In this document: positions 1 to 8,054 of the stretch, one piece after another | Layout of the letters: the number at the start of each line of letters is the position of its first letter | How positions within the stretch are numbered: the stretch's first letter is position 1 | Source of the DNA: Roseateles depolymerans | Lineage (GTDB): Bacteria; Pseudomonadota; Gammaproteobacteria; Burkholderiales; Burkholderiaceae_C | DNA length: 64,000 nt | Assembly (NCBI GenBank): GCA_003241055.1 | Contig: QFOD01000017.1 | Coordinates: 1 to 64,000, forward strand | Direction of reading: 5' to 3' | Position numbers and translations under genes: made by a program | The notes under the pieces: generated by a model | What the model was told of the DNA's origin: nothing | Seen by the model: the letters and a program-made list of their open reading frames with translations, nothing else | Databases searched by the model: none

Positions 1-95
1 GATGAGCCGCAGGGGCTCTTCCGCAACGCTGATTCCGTTTCAAGAGCCGCGCCCGACCTCAGTAGCCTGCGTGGGCGGGGTTTTGCAGACCTTCC

Positions 96-428
96 CTAAT
101 GGCTGCCCATGCGCCGGCATTCCTCCGCGCACTGACGGCACGCTGCGGCGCAGGCTTGGCAATGGTCGTGCTCGTGCTTGCCGCATTCCTCGCCGCAGGC
201 GTCGCAGACCTGCGCGCAAACCTGGCATAGCCGGCTCGCAAATTCGCTGCCTCTGGCCATGAAGCCGGCAGCGAGTCGGCATATTGCGGCGCAGTCCATG
301 TCGAGCGCAACGCAACGCGCCATCATCTTCACGTCCTGTTCTTGCAAGCAGGCGGTTGCGCAGTGGTCGCACGCATCGGCGCAGGCGTTGCAGGCGTCGA
401 TGCAGGCTTGGTGGGTCTGGTGGGCCAT
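96..428 (-). CDS. Cytosolic cysteine-rich copper storage protein (Csp, DUF326 four-helix bundle)
   Basis: The 110-residue protein has 19 cysteines, mostly in CxxC and CxxxC spacing from residue 9 to 104 (for example C9, C13, C16, C20, C23, C27 and C90, C93, C97, C100, C104). This matches the Csp/DUF326 family, in which cysteines lining the core of a four-helix bundle bind many Cu(I) ions. No Tat or Sec signal is present, so it resembles the cytosolic Csp3 type rather than exported Csp1. It lies 73 bp downstream of the Cu ATPase gene on the same strand and is probably co-transcribed with it, acting as a copper sink beside an exporter. The family is clear; the copper role rests on the family and the context. 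Confidence 0.9.
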   Translation of the reverse strand: MAHQTHQACIDACNACADACDHCATACLQEQDVKMMARCVALDMDCAAICRLAAGFMARGSEFASRLCQVCAQVCDACGEECGKHEHDHCQACAAACRQCAEECRRMGSH

Positions 429-501
429 GGCAGTCTCCGAAGTGGGAAGCGCTCTTCAACGAGCCCGAATTCGGGGCAATGCACGCTCCCAGTAAATCTG
501 G

Positions 502-2823
502 TCACTCCACCTTCGCAGCACGCAATCGAAGCGCATTGCCGATGACGCTCACCGAGGACAGAGCCATCGCGGCCGCTGCGACGACTGGAGACAACAGCAC
601 CCCGAAGAAGGGGTAAAGCACGCCGGCCGCCAGCGGCACGCCGGCCACGTTGTAAGCAAAGCTCAGGAAGAGGTTCTGGCGGATATTGCGCATCGTGGCT
701 CGCGACAACGTCTGCGCGCGCACGATGCCCATCAGGTCGCCCTTCAACAACGTGATGCCGGAACTCTCCATCGCCACGTCGGTGCCGGTGCCCATCGCGA
801 TGCCAACGGTGGCTTGGGCGAGGGCCGGCGCGTCGTTGACCCCGTCCCCTGCCATAGCCACAACACGGCCTTCCGACTGAAGGCGCTTCACCACGGCCGC
901 CTTGTCCTCAGGGAAGACCTCCGCAACCACCTCGTCGATGCCTAGTTCGCGGCCGACGGCTTCGGCAGTGGTCTTGCCGTCGCCGGTCAGCATGACGACG
1001 CGCACGCCTGCGGCCTGCAAAGCCTTCAGGGCCTGTGGCGTCGTTGGCTTGATGGGGTCGGCGATGGCGGCGAAACCAGCCAGCTTGCCGGCGACGCCCA
1101 CAAAGATGACCGTCGCGGCCTTCTGGCGCTGCTGTTCGGCGAGCGCTGAAAGGCTGCCAGTGTTGATGCCCTGTTCGGAAAGGAACTTGGCGCTGCCAGA
1201 TACGACCACCTCACCGTCGACTGTTCCCAGCACGCCCTTCCCGACGGGCGAGTCAAAGTCCGCGACCTGCGACAGCGCCAGCTTGCGCTCCTGGGCGTCC
1301 TGGACGATGGCCATCGCCAGGGGATGCTCGCTGGCGCGCTCCACGCTGGCCAGCTTCTTCAGGACATCCTCAGCAGAGAAGCCCCCAGCCGGCTCGATAT
1401 GGACCACCTTGGGCCGTCCCTCGGTCAGCGTGCCCGTCTTGTCGACGACCAGGGTGTCGACCTTCTCCATCTTCTCCAGCGCCTCGGCATCGCGGATGAG
1501 CACGCCGTGCTGAGCCCCCTTGCCGACACCCACCATGATGGACATCGGCGTCGCCAACCCCAGCGCGCAGGGGCAGGCGATGATGAGCACGGACACCGCA
1601 GCGACCAACGCATAGCTGAAGGCCGGCGACGGCCCCCACACGAGCCAGGCGACGAAGGTCAGCGCCGCGACCAGGATGACGGCTGGCACGAACCAACCAG
1701 CGACCTGGTCGGCCATGCGCTGGATGGGCGCACGGCTGCGCTGGGCGGACGCCACCATGTGGACGATTTGCGATAGCAAGGTGTCTGCGCCCACCTTCTC
1801 CGCCCGCATGACGAAGCCGCCGGTTTGGTTCATCGTGCCGGCCGTCACCTTCGAGCCAACAGCCTTGGAGACCGGCATAGGCTCGCCGGTCACCATGGAC
1901 TCGTCGACATTGCCTTTGCCCTCCGTCAACTCGCCGTCTACTGGCACCTTCTCACCGGGCCGGACCCGGAGCTGGTCGCCGACCTGGATGGCATCGACCT
2001 GCACAGACTCGTCAGTCCCATCGGCTTTGACCTTCATGGCCGTCTTCGGTGCCAACCCCAGCAATGCCTTGATGGCACCCGACGTCTTCTCGCGGGCGCG
2101 AAGTTCCAGCACTTGGCCGAGCAGCACCAGCACCGTGATGACTGCCGCAGCTTCGAAGTAGACAGGCACAGCGCCGCTATCGCCGCGCAGCGAGGCGGGA
2201 AACAGCGACGGTGCCAAGGTCGCCACGATGCTGTAGAGCCACGCAGCGCCCGTGCCCAGCGCGATGAGCGTGAACATGTTCAGGCTGCGGTTCTTCAGCG
2301 ACACCGCCGCACGAGCGAAGAACGGCCAGCCTGCCCAAAGTACGACCGGCGTGCCCAGAAGCAGCTGCACCCAGTTCGAAGTCTGCTGCGCGATGAGGTG
2401 ATGGATGTTGAAGAGGTGCCCGCCCATCTCCAGTGCGAACACCGGCGCGGTGAGCGCAGTGCCCACCCAGAACCGTCGCGTCATGTCGCGCAGTTCCGGG
2501 CTTTCGCCCTGGTCCTCTGTCGCCAGCAATGGTTCCAGCGCCATGCCGCAGATGGGGCAGTGGCCCGGTCCCATCTGGCGCACCTGAGGGTGCATCGGGC
2601 AGGTGTACTCCACCTGGCTCTGGTCACCTTTGGGAACCGGCTTCTTTGCGCCCGCGCCGTGATGGACATGGTCGTGGTGGGCGAGCGTCTCGTGACCACC
2701 GTTGCCATCATGGTGGGCGTGCCCCTCCATCACGGTCCCGTCTGGCATCACATGGCTGCCGGCAGGCGGGTCGGGGTGCTGGTGCGTCGAGTGGTCGTGC
2801 GGATGGTGGCTGGAAGAAGGCAT
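502..2823 (-). CDS. copA: Copper-translocating P1B-type ATPase with His-rich N-terminus
   Basis: A 773-residue inner-membrane Cu(I) export ATPase. Residues 1-60 are very His-rich. A heavy-metal-binding motif of the CPMHP...CPICGM type follows at about 73-97, in place of the usual HMA domains. All P-type landmarks are present: the TGEP actuator loop, CPC in the transport helix (ACPCALGLATP), DKTGT phosphorylation site, SEHPLA and GDGVNDAPA. The C-terminal helices have YN and MxxSS patterns, giving the P1B-1 (Cu+/Ag+) signature. A GGAG sits 10 bp before the ATG. A CueR-type promoter lies just upstream at 2848-2878, and the copper storage gene follows downstream. It is the second Cu ATPase of the island and may serve periplasmic loading or silver, but the substrate split is not visible. 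Confidence 0.93.
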   Translation of the reverse strand: MPSSSHHPHDHSTHQHPDPPAGSHVMPDGTVMEGHAHHDGNGGHETLAHHDHVHHGAGAKKPVPKGDQSQVEYTCPMHPQVRQMGPGHCPICGMALEPLLATEDQGESPELRDMTRRFWVGTALTAPVFALEMGGHLFNIHHLIAQQTSNWVQLLLGTPVVLWAGWPFFARAAVSLKNRSLNMFTLIALGTGAAWLYSIVATLAPSLFPASLRGDSGAVPVYFEAAAVITVLVLLGQVLELRAREKTSGAIKALLGLAPKTAMKVKADGTDESVQVDAIQVGDQLRVRPGEKVPVDGELTEGKGNVDESMVTGEPMPVSKAVGSKVTAGTMNQTGGFVMRAEKVGADTLLSQIVHMVASAQRSRAPIQRMADQVAGWFVPAVILVAALTFVAWLVWGPSPAFSYALVAAVSVLIIACPCALGLATPMSIMVGVGKGAQHGVLIRDAEALEKMEKVDTLVVDKTGTLTEGRPKVVHIEPAGGFSAEDVLKKLASVERASEHPLAMAIVQDAQERKLALSQVADFDSPVGKGVLGTVDGEVVVSGSAKFLSEQGINTGSLSALAEQQRQKAATVIFVGVAGKLAGFAAIADPIKPTTPQALKALQAAGVRVVMLTGDGKTTAEAVGRELGIDEVVAEVFPEDKAAVVKRLQSEGRVVAMAGDGVNDAPALAQATVGIAMGTGTDVAMESSGITLLKGDLMGIVRAQTLSRATMRNIRQNLFLSFAYNVAGVPLAAGVLYPFFGVLLSPVVAAAAMALSSVSVIGNALRLRAAKVE

Positions 2824-2847
2824 TGCGCGCTCCGGTTCTTGTTTTTA

Positions 2848-2878
2848 AGTCTGAACCTTGCCCTTGTTGGAAGGTCAA
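2848..2878 (-). promoter_or_regulatory. CueR-type promoter/operator for the His-rich Cu ATPase
   Basis: On the minus strand, -35 TTGACC (2873-2878) and -10 CAGACT (2848-2853) are separated by 19 bp, the long spacer typical of MerR-family promoters. The spacer holds the imperfect dyad ACCTTCC-N7-GCAAGGT (2855-2875), which closely matches known CueR operators. The ATPase ATG is 25 bp downstream of the -10. Confidence 0.8.
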
Positions 2879-2902
2879 GGGGAAGCGAACGAGCCCGGTC
2901 GC

Positions 2903-3187
2903 TCAACTCAGAGGGAAGCCGGCAATCCAGATTCCCAGCCCAGCCAGGCAGACCCAGCAACCCCAGAACAAGGCGTGTTCCCACCAGAGCAGCGGACCGC
3001 TGTGTTTCTCGAGCCGGTACTTCAGCGTCATAGCCCCGCCATGCACAAACGCCCCGGCGAACAGCATGGGCAGTCCAAACTGGCGCAGCCAGCTGGGCGG
3101 CACCAATGCCAGCCCGGCACCGAGCACGATGGCGCCAAGCCCTGATGCCACTTCAGCCGCCTTGAACGCGCCTGCGCTGCGGCCCAT
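2903..3187 (-). CDS. Small membrane protein of the copper island, unknown function
   Basis: A 94-residue protein with about three hydrophobic segments (roughly residues 14-30, 36-52 and 70-92), so a predicted inner-membrane protein. I do not recognise a named family. It begins 2 bp after the DUF2933 gene ends and is on the same strand, so the two are probably translated together. It lies upstream of the CueR-type promoter of the ATPase gene. The only functional clue is its place among copper genes. Confidence 0.65.
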   Translation of the reverse strand: MGRSAGAFKAAEVASGLGAIVLGAGLALVPPSWLRQFGLPMLFAGAFVHGGAMTLKYRLEKHSGPLLWWEHALFWGCWVCLAGLGIWIAGFPLS

Positions 3188-3189
3188 CG

Positions 3190-3408
3190 CTACTTCTCGT
3201 CGTTGGGCTGCCCGTGCCTGTGACCTCCATGGTTATGCCCGAACAGGTGCATCAGCGGACAAGCGAGCAGGAAGAGGTAGGGGACTGCCTGCGCCACATG
3301 CGTCAGATGCTCGGTCAGCAGGTAGTAGACGCCTACGGCGCCGGCCACAAGCATGAACACGCCCATGGGAGAGCGCCACCGCGCTGGCGGCTTGCTGTCT
3401 TCGTTCAA
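3190..3408 (-). CDS. DUF2933 small membrane protein
   Basis: A 72-residue protein with a hydrophobic core, the pattern TEHLTHV, then LLACPLMHLFGHNHGGH and a His-rich tail. This is the DUF2933 arrangement (membrane helices, ACPLMHLFMH-like motif) often found beside heavy-metal resistance genes. The reading frame stays open further upstream, but a TTG at 3408 with a GGAGG about 5 bp before it is the best start. With that start, the length matches the family. The terminal histidines suggest metal contact; the actual role is unknown. Confidence 0.75.
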   Translation of the reverse strand: MNEDSKPPARWRSPMGVFMLVAGAVGVYYLLTEHLTHVAQAVPYLFLLACPLMHLFGHNHGGHRHGQPNDEK

Positions 3409-3503
3409 GGTCGCCTCCGTCGGGCAGTTCGCCCAATTACTCCCAATAGGTTGGCAGAACGGATGGAAGAGACCTTGATGCGCGTCAATTGCCGACGCGC
3501 GAC

Positions 3504-4102
3504 TCAATGAAATCCATGGTGCCCCATGCCGCCGCCCAGCAGATGGGTGACCAGGAAGACACCTGCTCCCACCAGTGCAGCGCGCCCCATCCACTTCACC
3601 CAGCGCGGCGCAGGTTCAGTCGACGACCTCTTGCCCTGCGGCTTGTAGATGGCCAGGATGGTCATGAAAAGCAGGACCGCAATGGCGATGGCTGAATCGG
3701 CGACGAGCTGAATACGGAGGTCGTGCAAAGCCGTGCCCTGCAGTTGTCCCTGCGCCGCCGCCGCAGCCAATCGCGTGGTGGGCGGCATGTGCAGCAACAG
3801 GATGACCGTACACGGCAGCGTCACCAGCAGCTTCACCAACACCCAGTAGTGCCGCACCGGTCCACACGGCGTCCACAGCGATTGCGCGATGCCGGTGACA
3901 GGTGACAGCAGGCTCAACGGCACGATGACGGCCCAGCACAGGAGCTCCATCGCCAGGAGGCGGACTGAACCTGAACCGGCTGGCTGCTGGTCAGCACCTG
4001 GATAGCCAAGGCCAGGAAGCAGGCGATGGCGCCCATCCAGCCGACCGACGTGACGACATGCGTCGTCAATGCGAACTTGCGAACGGGTGCCGACATCAAC
4101 AT
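3504..4102 (-). pseudogene. Frameshifted multi-helix membrane protein (DUF2269-like)
   Basis: Two reading frames join into one recognisable membrane protein. The first (from ATG 4102, good AGGAGA before it) reads MLMSAPVRKFALTTHVVTSV and onward to about VQVQSA. The second resumes with LAMELLCWAVIVPLSLLSPV and runs to 3504. They are offset by one base at about 3957-3958: restoring one base in TCC(TC)CTG would give a Tyr codon and continuous homology to this four-helix family. The C-terminus ends in a GGGMGHHGFH tail. Either the gene is broken or there is a one-base sequencing error. The family assignment is by pattern only. The gene lies between the DUF2933 gene and the copper chaperone. Confidence 0.7.
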
Positions 4103-4170
4103 GGCCGTCTCCTGGGACCGGAGACGCGACGATGCTGTGCCGGGCCAAGGTCGTCAACCGGTCCTTGCGA

Positions 4171-4193
4171 AAAGAGGCCCGTTGGGCCTCTTT
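4171..4193 (-). terminator. Rho-independent terminator after the copper chaperone gene
   Basis: A perfect 10-bp stem AAAGAGGCCC/GGGCCTCTTT with a 3-base loop sits 2 bp past the chaperone stop codon. On the minus strand it is followed by a short T run (TTTTCG). It separates the chaperone gene from the frameshifted membrane gene. Confidence 0.8.
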
Positions 4194-4195
4194 CC

Positions 4196-4453
4196 TTAGT
4201 GGCAGCTGCCGCAGCACGTTCCAGCCGGCCTACCAGAGGACGCCGGGCCGGCTTGAGCAGGTACAGGGCTGTAGCCAGCCTCCTTGATGGCATCGGCGAG
4301 TTCGTCGGCGTCAGCGGCACCGGACTCGACCTGCACTCGGTGAGTAGCCAGGTCGACAGCTACCTTGGCATCCTTGTCCACGGCTTTCAGCGCCTTGGTG
4401 ATGGTGCTGACGCAGTGGCCGCAGGTCATATCGTTGACTTCGAAGGCAAACAT
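4196..4453 (-). CDS. copZ: CopZ-like copper chaperone (HMA domain)
   Basis: An 85-residue cytosolic protein with one ferredoxin-like HMA domain. The MTCGHC metal site is at residues 9-14, and the GYSP motif near residue 65 is typical of the fold. A short extra tail ends in CCGSCH, adding three cysteines that could form a second Cu(I) site. Such proteins hand Cu(I) to CopA ATPases and CueR. It is divergent from copA (4627), has its own CueR-like promoter at 4487-4517 and a clear terminator, so it can be made as a single-gene transcript. The Cys-rich tail is less usual. Confidence 0.9.
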   Translation of the reverse strand: MFAFEVNDMTCGHCVSTITKALKAVDKDAKVAVDLATHRVQVESGAADADELADAIKEAGYSPVPAQAGPASSGRPAGTCCGSCH

Positions 4454-4486
4454 GGTGTCCTCCTGGGACGGGTTTGTGATGGCGGA

Positions 4487-4517
4487 ACTTTCAGCCCTCC
4501 CACTGTGGGAATGTCAA
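4487..4517 (-). promoter_or_regulatory. CueR-type promoter/operator for copZ
   Basis: On the minus strand, -35 TTGACA (4512-4517) and -10 GAAAGT (4487-4492) are 19 bp apart. The spacer contains the perfect palindrome TCCCACAGTGGGA (4498-4510). The layout is the same as at the other three copper promoters of the island. Confidence 0.7.
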
Positions 4518-4566
4518 CGAACGTCGGCGCAATGTCCCTACGAAGAGTGCAGAATTGCTCGGTCGC

Positions 4567-4597
4567 TTGACCTTGCCAACGTTGGAACCTTGACGAT
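4567..4597 (+). promoter_or_regulatory. Likely CueR-type promoter/operator for copA-cueR
   Basis: TTGACC (4567-4572), a 19-bp spacer and GACGAT (4592-4597). The spacer starts with the CueR half-site ACCTTGCCA and includes CCAACGTTGG, but the second half-site is imperfect. The first codon of copA is 30 bp downstream. It is the weakest of the four copies. Confidence 0.6.
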
Positions 4598-4626
4598 GCC
4601 GGCATCGAACAGCATCTGAGGTCGCC

Positions 4627-7038
4627 ATGAGCATCTCCGCACTATCCAACCCGCGCGACATCAAGCTGCAGGTCACTGGCATGACCTGTGCGTCCTGCGT
4701 CCTGCGCGCAGAGAAGACGTTGAAGGCGGTGCCTGGCGTCCAGACCGCCAGCGTCAACCTGGCCACGGAGGAAGCGACCGTCAACGTCGATACGACCGTC
4801 ACTGCGGAGGCGCTGGCCGCCGCTGTTCGCAAGGCGGGTTACGACGTGGCCACCAGGGAGTTTGTTCTGAAGGTCGAGGGCATGACCTGTGCTTCGTGCG
4901 TCGGCCGCGTCGAGCGCGCGCTGATGAAGGTTGCCGGCGTGTCCAGCGCCTCAGTCAATCTGGCCACGGAACGCGCAACAGTTCAGGCGCTTTCGACAGT
5001 ACCCGTATCAGCGCTGAAGGACGCCGTGAAGAAGGCGGGCTACGAAGCCACCGAGCCCGAGGACGAGCGCAAGGCGCCGCCCAGCGGCTTGCCTGACTGG
5101 TGGCCTGTTGCAGCCAGCGGTGCGTTGACGTTGCCGCTGGTCGCGCCCATGCTGCTGCAGCTCTTCGGCGTCGACTGGATGCTGAACGGCTGGTTGCAGC
5201 TTCTCCTTGCGACGCCAGTGCAGTCCTGGCTGGGCTGGCGCTTCTACCGCGCTGGTTGGAAGGCGGTCATGGCCAAGACCGGCAACATGGACTTGCTGGT
5301 TGCACTGGGGACATCAGCAGCCTACGGCTTGTCCGTCTACCTGCTCGTCAAGCATGCCGAGCACGGCATGCCGCATCTCTACTTCGAGGCCTCTGCAGCC
5401 GTCATCACGTTGGTGCTCCTGGGCAAGTGGCTGGAGCAGCGCGCCAAGCGGCAGACCGCCGATGCCATCCGGGCGCTGAACGCTCTGCGCCCGACCACCG
5501 CAAGGGTTCGCCGCAACGGCGTGGAGTCCGACATTTCAGTCGACGAGCTGGTTGTCGGCGACGTGGTCATCGTTCGGCCAGGTGACCGCGTCGCGATTGA
5601 CGGCGAAGTCGTCGATGGCCACAGCCACATCGACGAGTCCCTCGTCACGGGCGAGAGCCTTCCCGTTGTGAAGGGCGTGGGAGACAAGGTGACGGGCGGT
5701 GCCGTCAACGCGGAGGGCGTGCTGGTCGTTCGCACGACCGCCATCGGCGCCGAGACCACGCTGGCACGCATCATCCGCATGGTGGAGTCTGCTCAGGCGG
5801 CCAAGGCGCCCATCCAGCGCATCGTCGACCGGGTCAGCGCAGTTTTCGTGCCCGTGGTCCTCGGCATCGCCCTTGCGACCTTCCTGGGTTGGGCGTTGAC
5901 GACCGGCAACTGGGAGACGGCCCTCATCAATGCAGTGGCCGTGCTCGTCATCGCTTGCCCTTGTGCCCTGGGCCTGGCCACACCGACGGCCATCATGGCC
6001 GGCACCGGCGTCGCAGCCCGGCACGGCGTCCTCATCAAGGACGCCGAGGCGCTGGAGGTCGCGCATTCGGTGACCGTGGTCGCGTTCGACAAGACTGGCA
6101 CGTTGACCGAGGGCAAGCCGTCCCTCGCGGCGGTCGAGCCGATACAGGGCGTGGCTCGCGAGGATGTGCTGCGCTTCGCCGCAGCCCTCCAGAGGTCGAG
6201 CAGCCACCCCCTCGCTGTCGCCGTCATGGACAAGGTACGCGACGAGCGTGTGCCGGTTCCCGAGGCGCACGAGGTCAGAGCTCTGCCTGGTCGCGGTATC
6301 GAAGGTTTTGTGCGTGGTCAGAAGGTGGCGCTTGGCAGCACGCGACTGCTACGCGAACTCGGGCTCGAAGAAGGACTTTCTGGCGAGGCGGCCCGGCGCC
6401 TCGAAGGGCAAGGCAAGACCGTGTCCTGGTTGATTGGCGCGGACGGTGACCTACGGCGCGTGCTCGGCCTCCTCGCCTTTGGCGACACGGTCAAGCCGTC
6501 TGCTGGCGCGGCGGTGGCAAGGCTCCACGAGCTGGGCATCAAGACCGTCATGCTGACCGGCGACAACCGGGGCGCGGCGGAGGCGGTGGCCAAGCAGCTG
6601 GGCATAGACGAAGTCCGGGCGGAAGTCCTGCCCGGCGACAAGGCCGACGTCGTCAAGTCGCTGCGCGAGGCCGGCGAGGTGGTGGCTTTTGTCGGAGATG
6701 GCTTGAACGACGGCCCGGCGCTCGCAGCGGCCTCCGTGTCGTATGCGATGGCCGGTGGAGCCGACGTCGCGACCGAGACCGCCGGCATCACGCTGATGCG
6801 TGGCGACCCGCGCCTGGTCGCGGACTCGCTCGACGTGTCCCGCCGGACCTACTCAAAAATCAAGCAGGGGCTGTTCTGGGCGTTTGGCTACAACGTTCTG
6901 GGCATTCCCTTGGCTGCCCTGGGCCTGTTGAACCCGGTCATCGCCGGAGCCGCGATGGCCTTCAGCAGCGTGAGCGTTGTGCTGAACGCACTGACCTTGA
7001 GGCGTTGGCGCGGCGCGGCCGACACGCCAGCAGCATGA
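4627..7038 (+). CDS. copA: Copper-exporting P1B-1 ATPase CopA with two HMA domains
   Basis: An 803-residue inner-membrane Cu(I) exporter. Two N-terminal HMA domains carry GMTCASC (about residues 18-24 and 86-92). The P-type core has VTGESLPV, ACPCALGLATP (CPC transport site), DKTGTLTEG, SSSHPLA, MLTGDN and GDGLNDGPA. The C-terminal helices carry FGYN and MAFSSVSVVLNA, the P1B-1 Cu+ signature. This is the usual CopA length and layout. A GAGG lies 9 bp before the ATG, and a CueR-like promoter at 4567-4597. The cueR gene follows within 33 bp, so ATPase and regulator are probably one operon. It should drive cytosolic Cu(I) into the periplasm, with CopZ as donor. Confidence 0.96.
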   Translation: MSISALSNPRDIKLQVTGMTCASCVLRAEKTLKAVPGVQTASVNLATEEATVNVDTTVTAEALAAAVRKAGYDVATREFVLKVEGMTCASCVGRVERALMKVAGVSSASVNLATERATVQALSTVPVSALKDAVKKAGYEATEPEDERKAPPSGLPDWWPVAASGALTLPLVAPMLLQLFGVDWMLNGWLQLLLATPVQSWLGWRFYRAGWKAVMAKTGNMDLLVALGTSAAYGLSVYLLVKHAEHGMPHLYFEASAAVITLVLLGKWLEQRAKRQTADAIRALNALRPTTARVRRNGVESDISVDELVVGDVVIVRPGDRVAIDGEVVDGHSHIDESLVTGESLPVVKGVGDKVTGGAVNAEGVLVVRTTAIGAETTLARIIRMVESAQAAKAPIQRIVDRVSAVFVPVVLGIALATFLGWALTTGNWETALINAVAVLVIACPCALGLATPTAIMAGTGVAARHGVLIKDAEALEVAHSVTVVAFDKTGTLTEGKPSLAAVEPIQGVAREDVLRFAAALQRSSSHPLAVAVMDKVRDERVPVPEAHEVRALPGRGIEGFVRGQKVALGSTRLLRELGLEEGLSGEAARRLEGQGKTVSWLIGADGDLRRVLGLLAFGDTVKPSAGAAVARLHELGIKTVMLTGDNRGAAEAVAKQLGIDEVRAEVLPGDKADVVKSLREAGEVVAFVGDGLNDGPALAAASVSYAMAGGADVATETAGITLMRGDPRLVADSLDVSRRTYSKIKQGLFWAFGYNVLGIPLAALGLLNPVIAGAAMAFSSVSVVLNALTLRRWRGAADTPAA

Positions 7039-7070
7039 GCCCCGATTGGACGAAGACCCTGGAGATGACC

Positions 7071-7535
7071 ATGAACATCGGTGAAGCGGCGAAGGCATCA
7101 GGCGTGTCGGCCAAGATGATTCGACACTACGAGAGCGTCGGCCTGTTCCCTGAAGCCGCGCGGACCGAGTCCGGCTATCGGCAGTACACCGACAAGGAAG
7201 TCAGCACGTTGCGGTTCATCCGGCAGTCGCGCGACCTTGGCTTCTCCATCGAGCAAATCCGCGAGCTGCTCGGCCTGTGGCAAAACCGCAAGCGCCCGAG
7301 CCGGCAAGTCCGCGCGCTGGCCCAGGCCCACATCGTCGAGCTGGACGAAAAGCTCAAGGAACTGCAGGCCATGAAGGCCACGCTGGAGCATCTCGTGCAC
7401 TGCTGCCATGGCGATGACCGCCCTGACTGCCCCATCATCGAGACACTGGCGCAGGACGCGCCTGCGGTTCCTCATGCCGCGCACGGCAAGACGGCCGGCC
7501 TGCGGCCGGGGCGCCACGCCCAGAAGGCCAACTAG
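7071..7535 (+). CDS. cueR: CueR-type Cu(I)-responsive MerR-family regulator
   Basis: A 154-residue regulator starting MNIGEAAKASGVSAKMIRHY, the MerR winged helix-turn-helix, followed by a long dimerisation helix. The metal loop near the C-terminus is CCHGDDRPDCPI, matching the two-cysteine Cu(I)/Ag(I) loop of CueR. The reading frame is open back into copA, but the ATG at 7071 gives the conserved start. The tail past the loop is longer than in E. coli CueR. It probably activates the four 19-bp-spacer promoters at 2848, 4487, 4567 and 7977 by untwisting the DNA when it binds Cu(I). Confidence 0.93.
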   Translation: MNIGEAAKASGVSAKMIRHYESVGLFPEAARTESGYRQYTDKEVSTLRFIRQSRDLGFSIEQIRELLGLWQNRKRPSRQVRALAQAHIVELDEKLKELQAMKATLEHLVHCCHGDDRPDCPIIETLAQDAPAVPHAAHGKTAGLRPGRHAQKAN

Positions 7536-7548
7536 GCGCGGCTGCTTG

Positions 7549-7926
7549 TCAGCCCTTGGCGAGCTTGAACTGCAGCTTCAGGGGCGTGGAGCCCTTGTTC
7601 GACCACATCCAGCAGTAGGTCTGCTTGAGCGACACCTCCAACGTCCCCTGGTCTTGGGCGACCTGCGCCTTCTTGGCAGGGAAGCGGACTTCCTTGCCCT
7701 CGTGGTAGTGGACGTTGAAATCGACGGGGCCGGCAGCCTCGAAGGACCAGTCGACCTTGGCGCCCTCAGCCAGCTTCTCGCAGACTTCGACGAACTTGCC
7801 CGGCTGGATGGGCAGTTCCTTGCTGAACTGCCCAGCAGCGTCCCACTGGACAGGAACCATTTCGGCCGCAGCGGCTTGCGAGAGGGCGAACAGCACGGCG
7901 GCTGTGAGGAGGGACGGTGTCTTCAT
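7549..7926 (-). CDS. Exported protein of the copper island, GOLD-like, unknown function
   Basis: A 125-residue protein with a Sec signal peptide (MKTPSLLTAAVLFALSQAAAA, cleaved near residue 21). The mature part is mostly beta-strand in character, with VDFNVHYHEGKEV and a YCWMWSNKG motif near the end. The single late Cys, the Trp residues and the HYHEG run could bind a metal. The pattern recalls small GOLD-like beta-sandwich proteins, but I cannot assign a family. It converges with cueR (13 bp gap) and its start lies 50 bp from the strong CueR promoter of the facing operon. Confidence 0.75.
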   Translation of the reverse strand: MKTPSLLTAAVLFALSQAAAAEMVPVQWDAAGQFSKELPIQPGKFVEVCEKLAEGAKVDWSFEAAGPVDFNVHYHEGKEVRFPAKKAQVAQDQGTLEVSLKQTYCWMWSNKGSTPLKLQFKLAKG

Positions 7927-7976
7927 GTGGCCAATGTAGGCTGGCGGCCTTGTAGATGAAACGAGGCGCTACCCGC

Positions 7977-8007
7977 TTGACCTTGTCACAGTGACAAGGT
8001 TTACGAT
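7977..8007 (+). promoter_or_regulatory. Strong CueR-type promoter/operator of the 8055-13069 copper operon
   Basis: TTGACC (7977-7982), a 19-bp spacer and TACGAT (8002-8007, four of six matches to TATAAT). The spacer is covered by a perfect 21-bp palindrome at 7980-8000: ACCTTGTCAC, a central A, GTGACAAGGT. This is the clearest operator of the window. Only the + strand has a fitting -35, so it points at the 8055 operon. Confidence 0.88.
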
Positions 8008-8054
8008 ACTCCGGCTGTTCCGTCTGATGGACTGCCTTACTCACTGCACTGACC

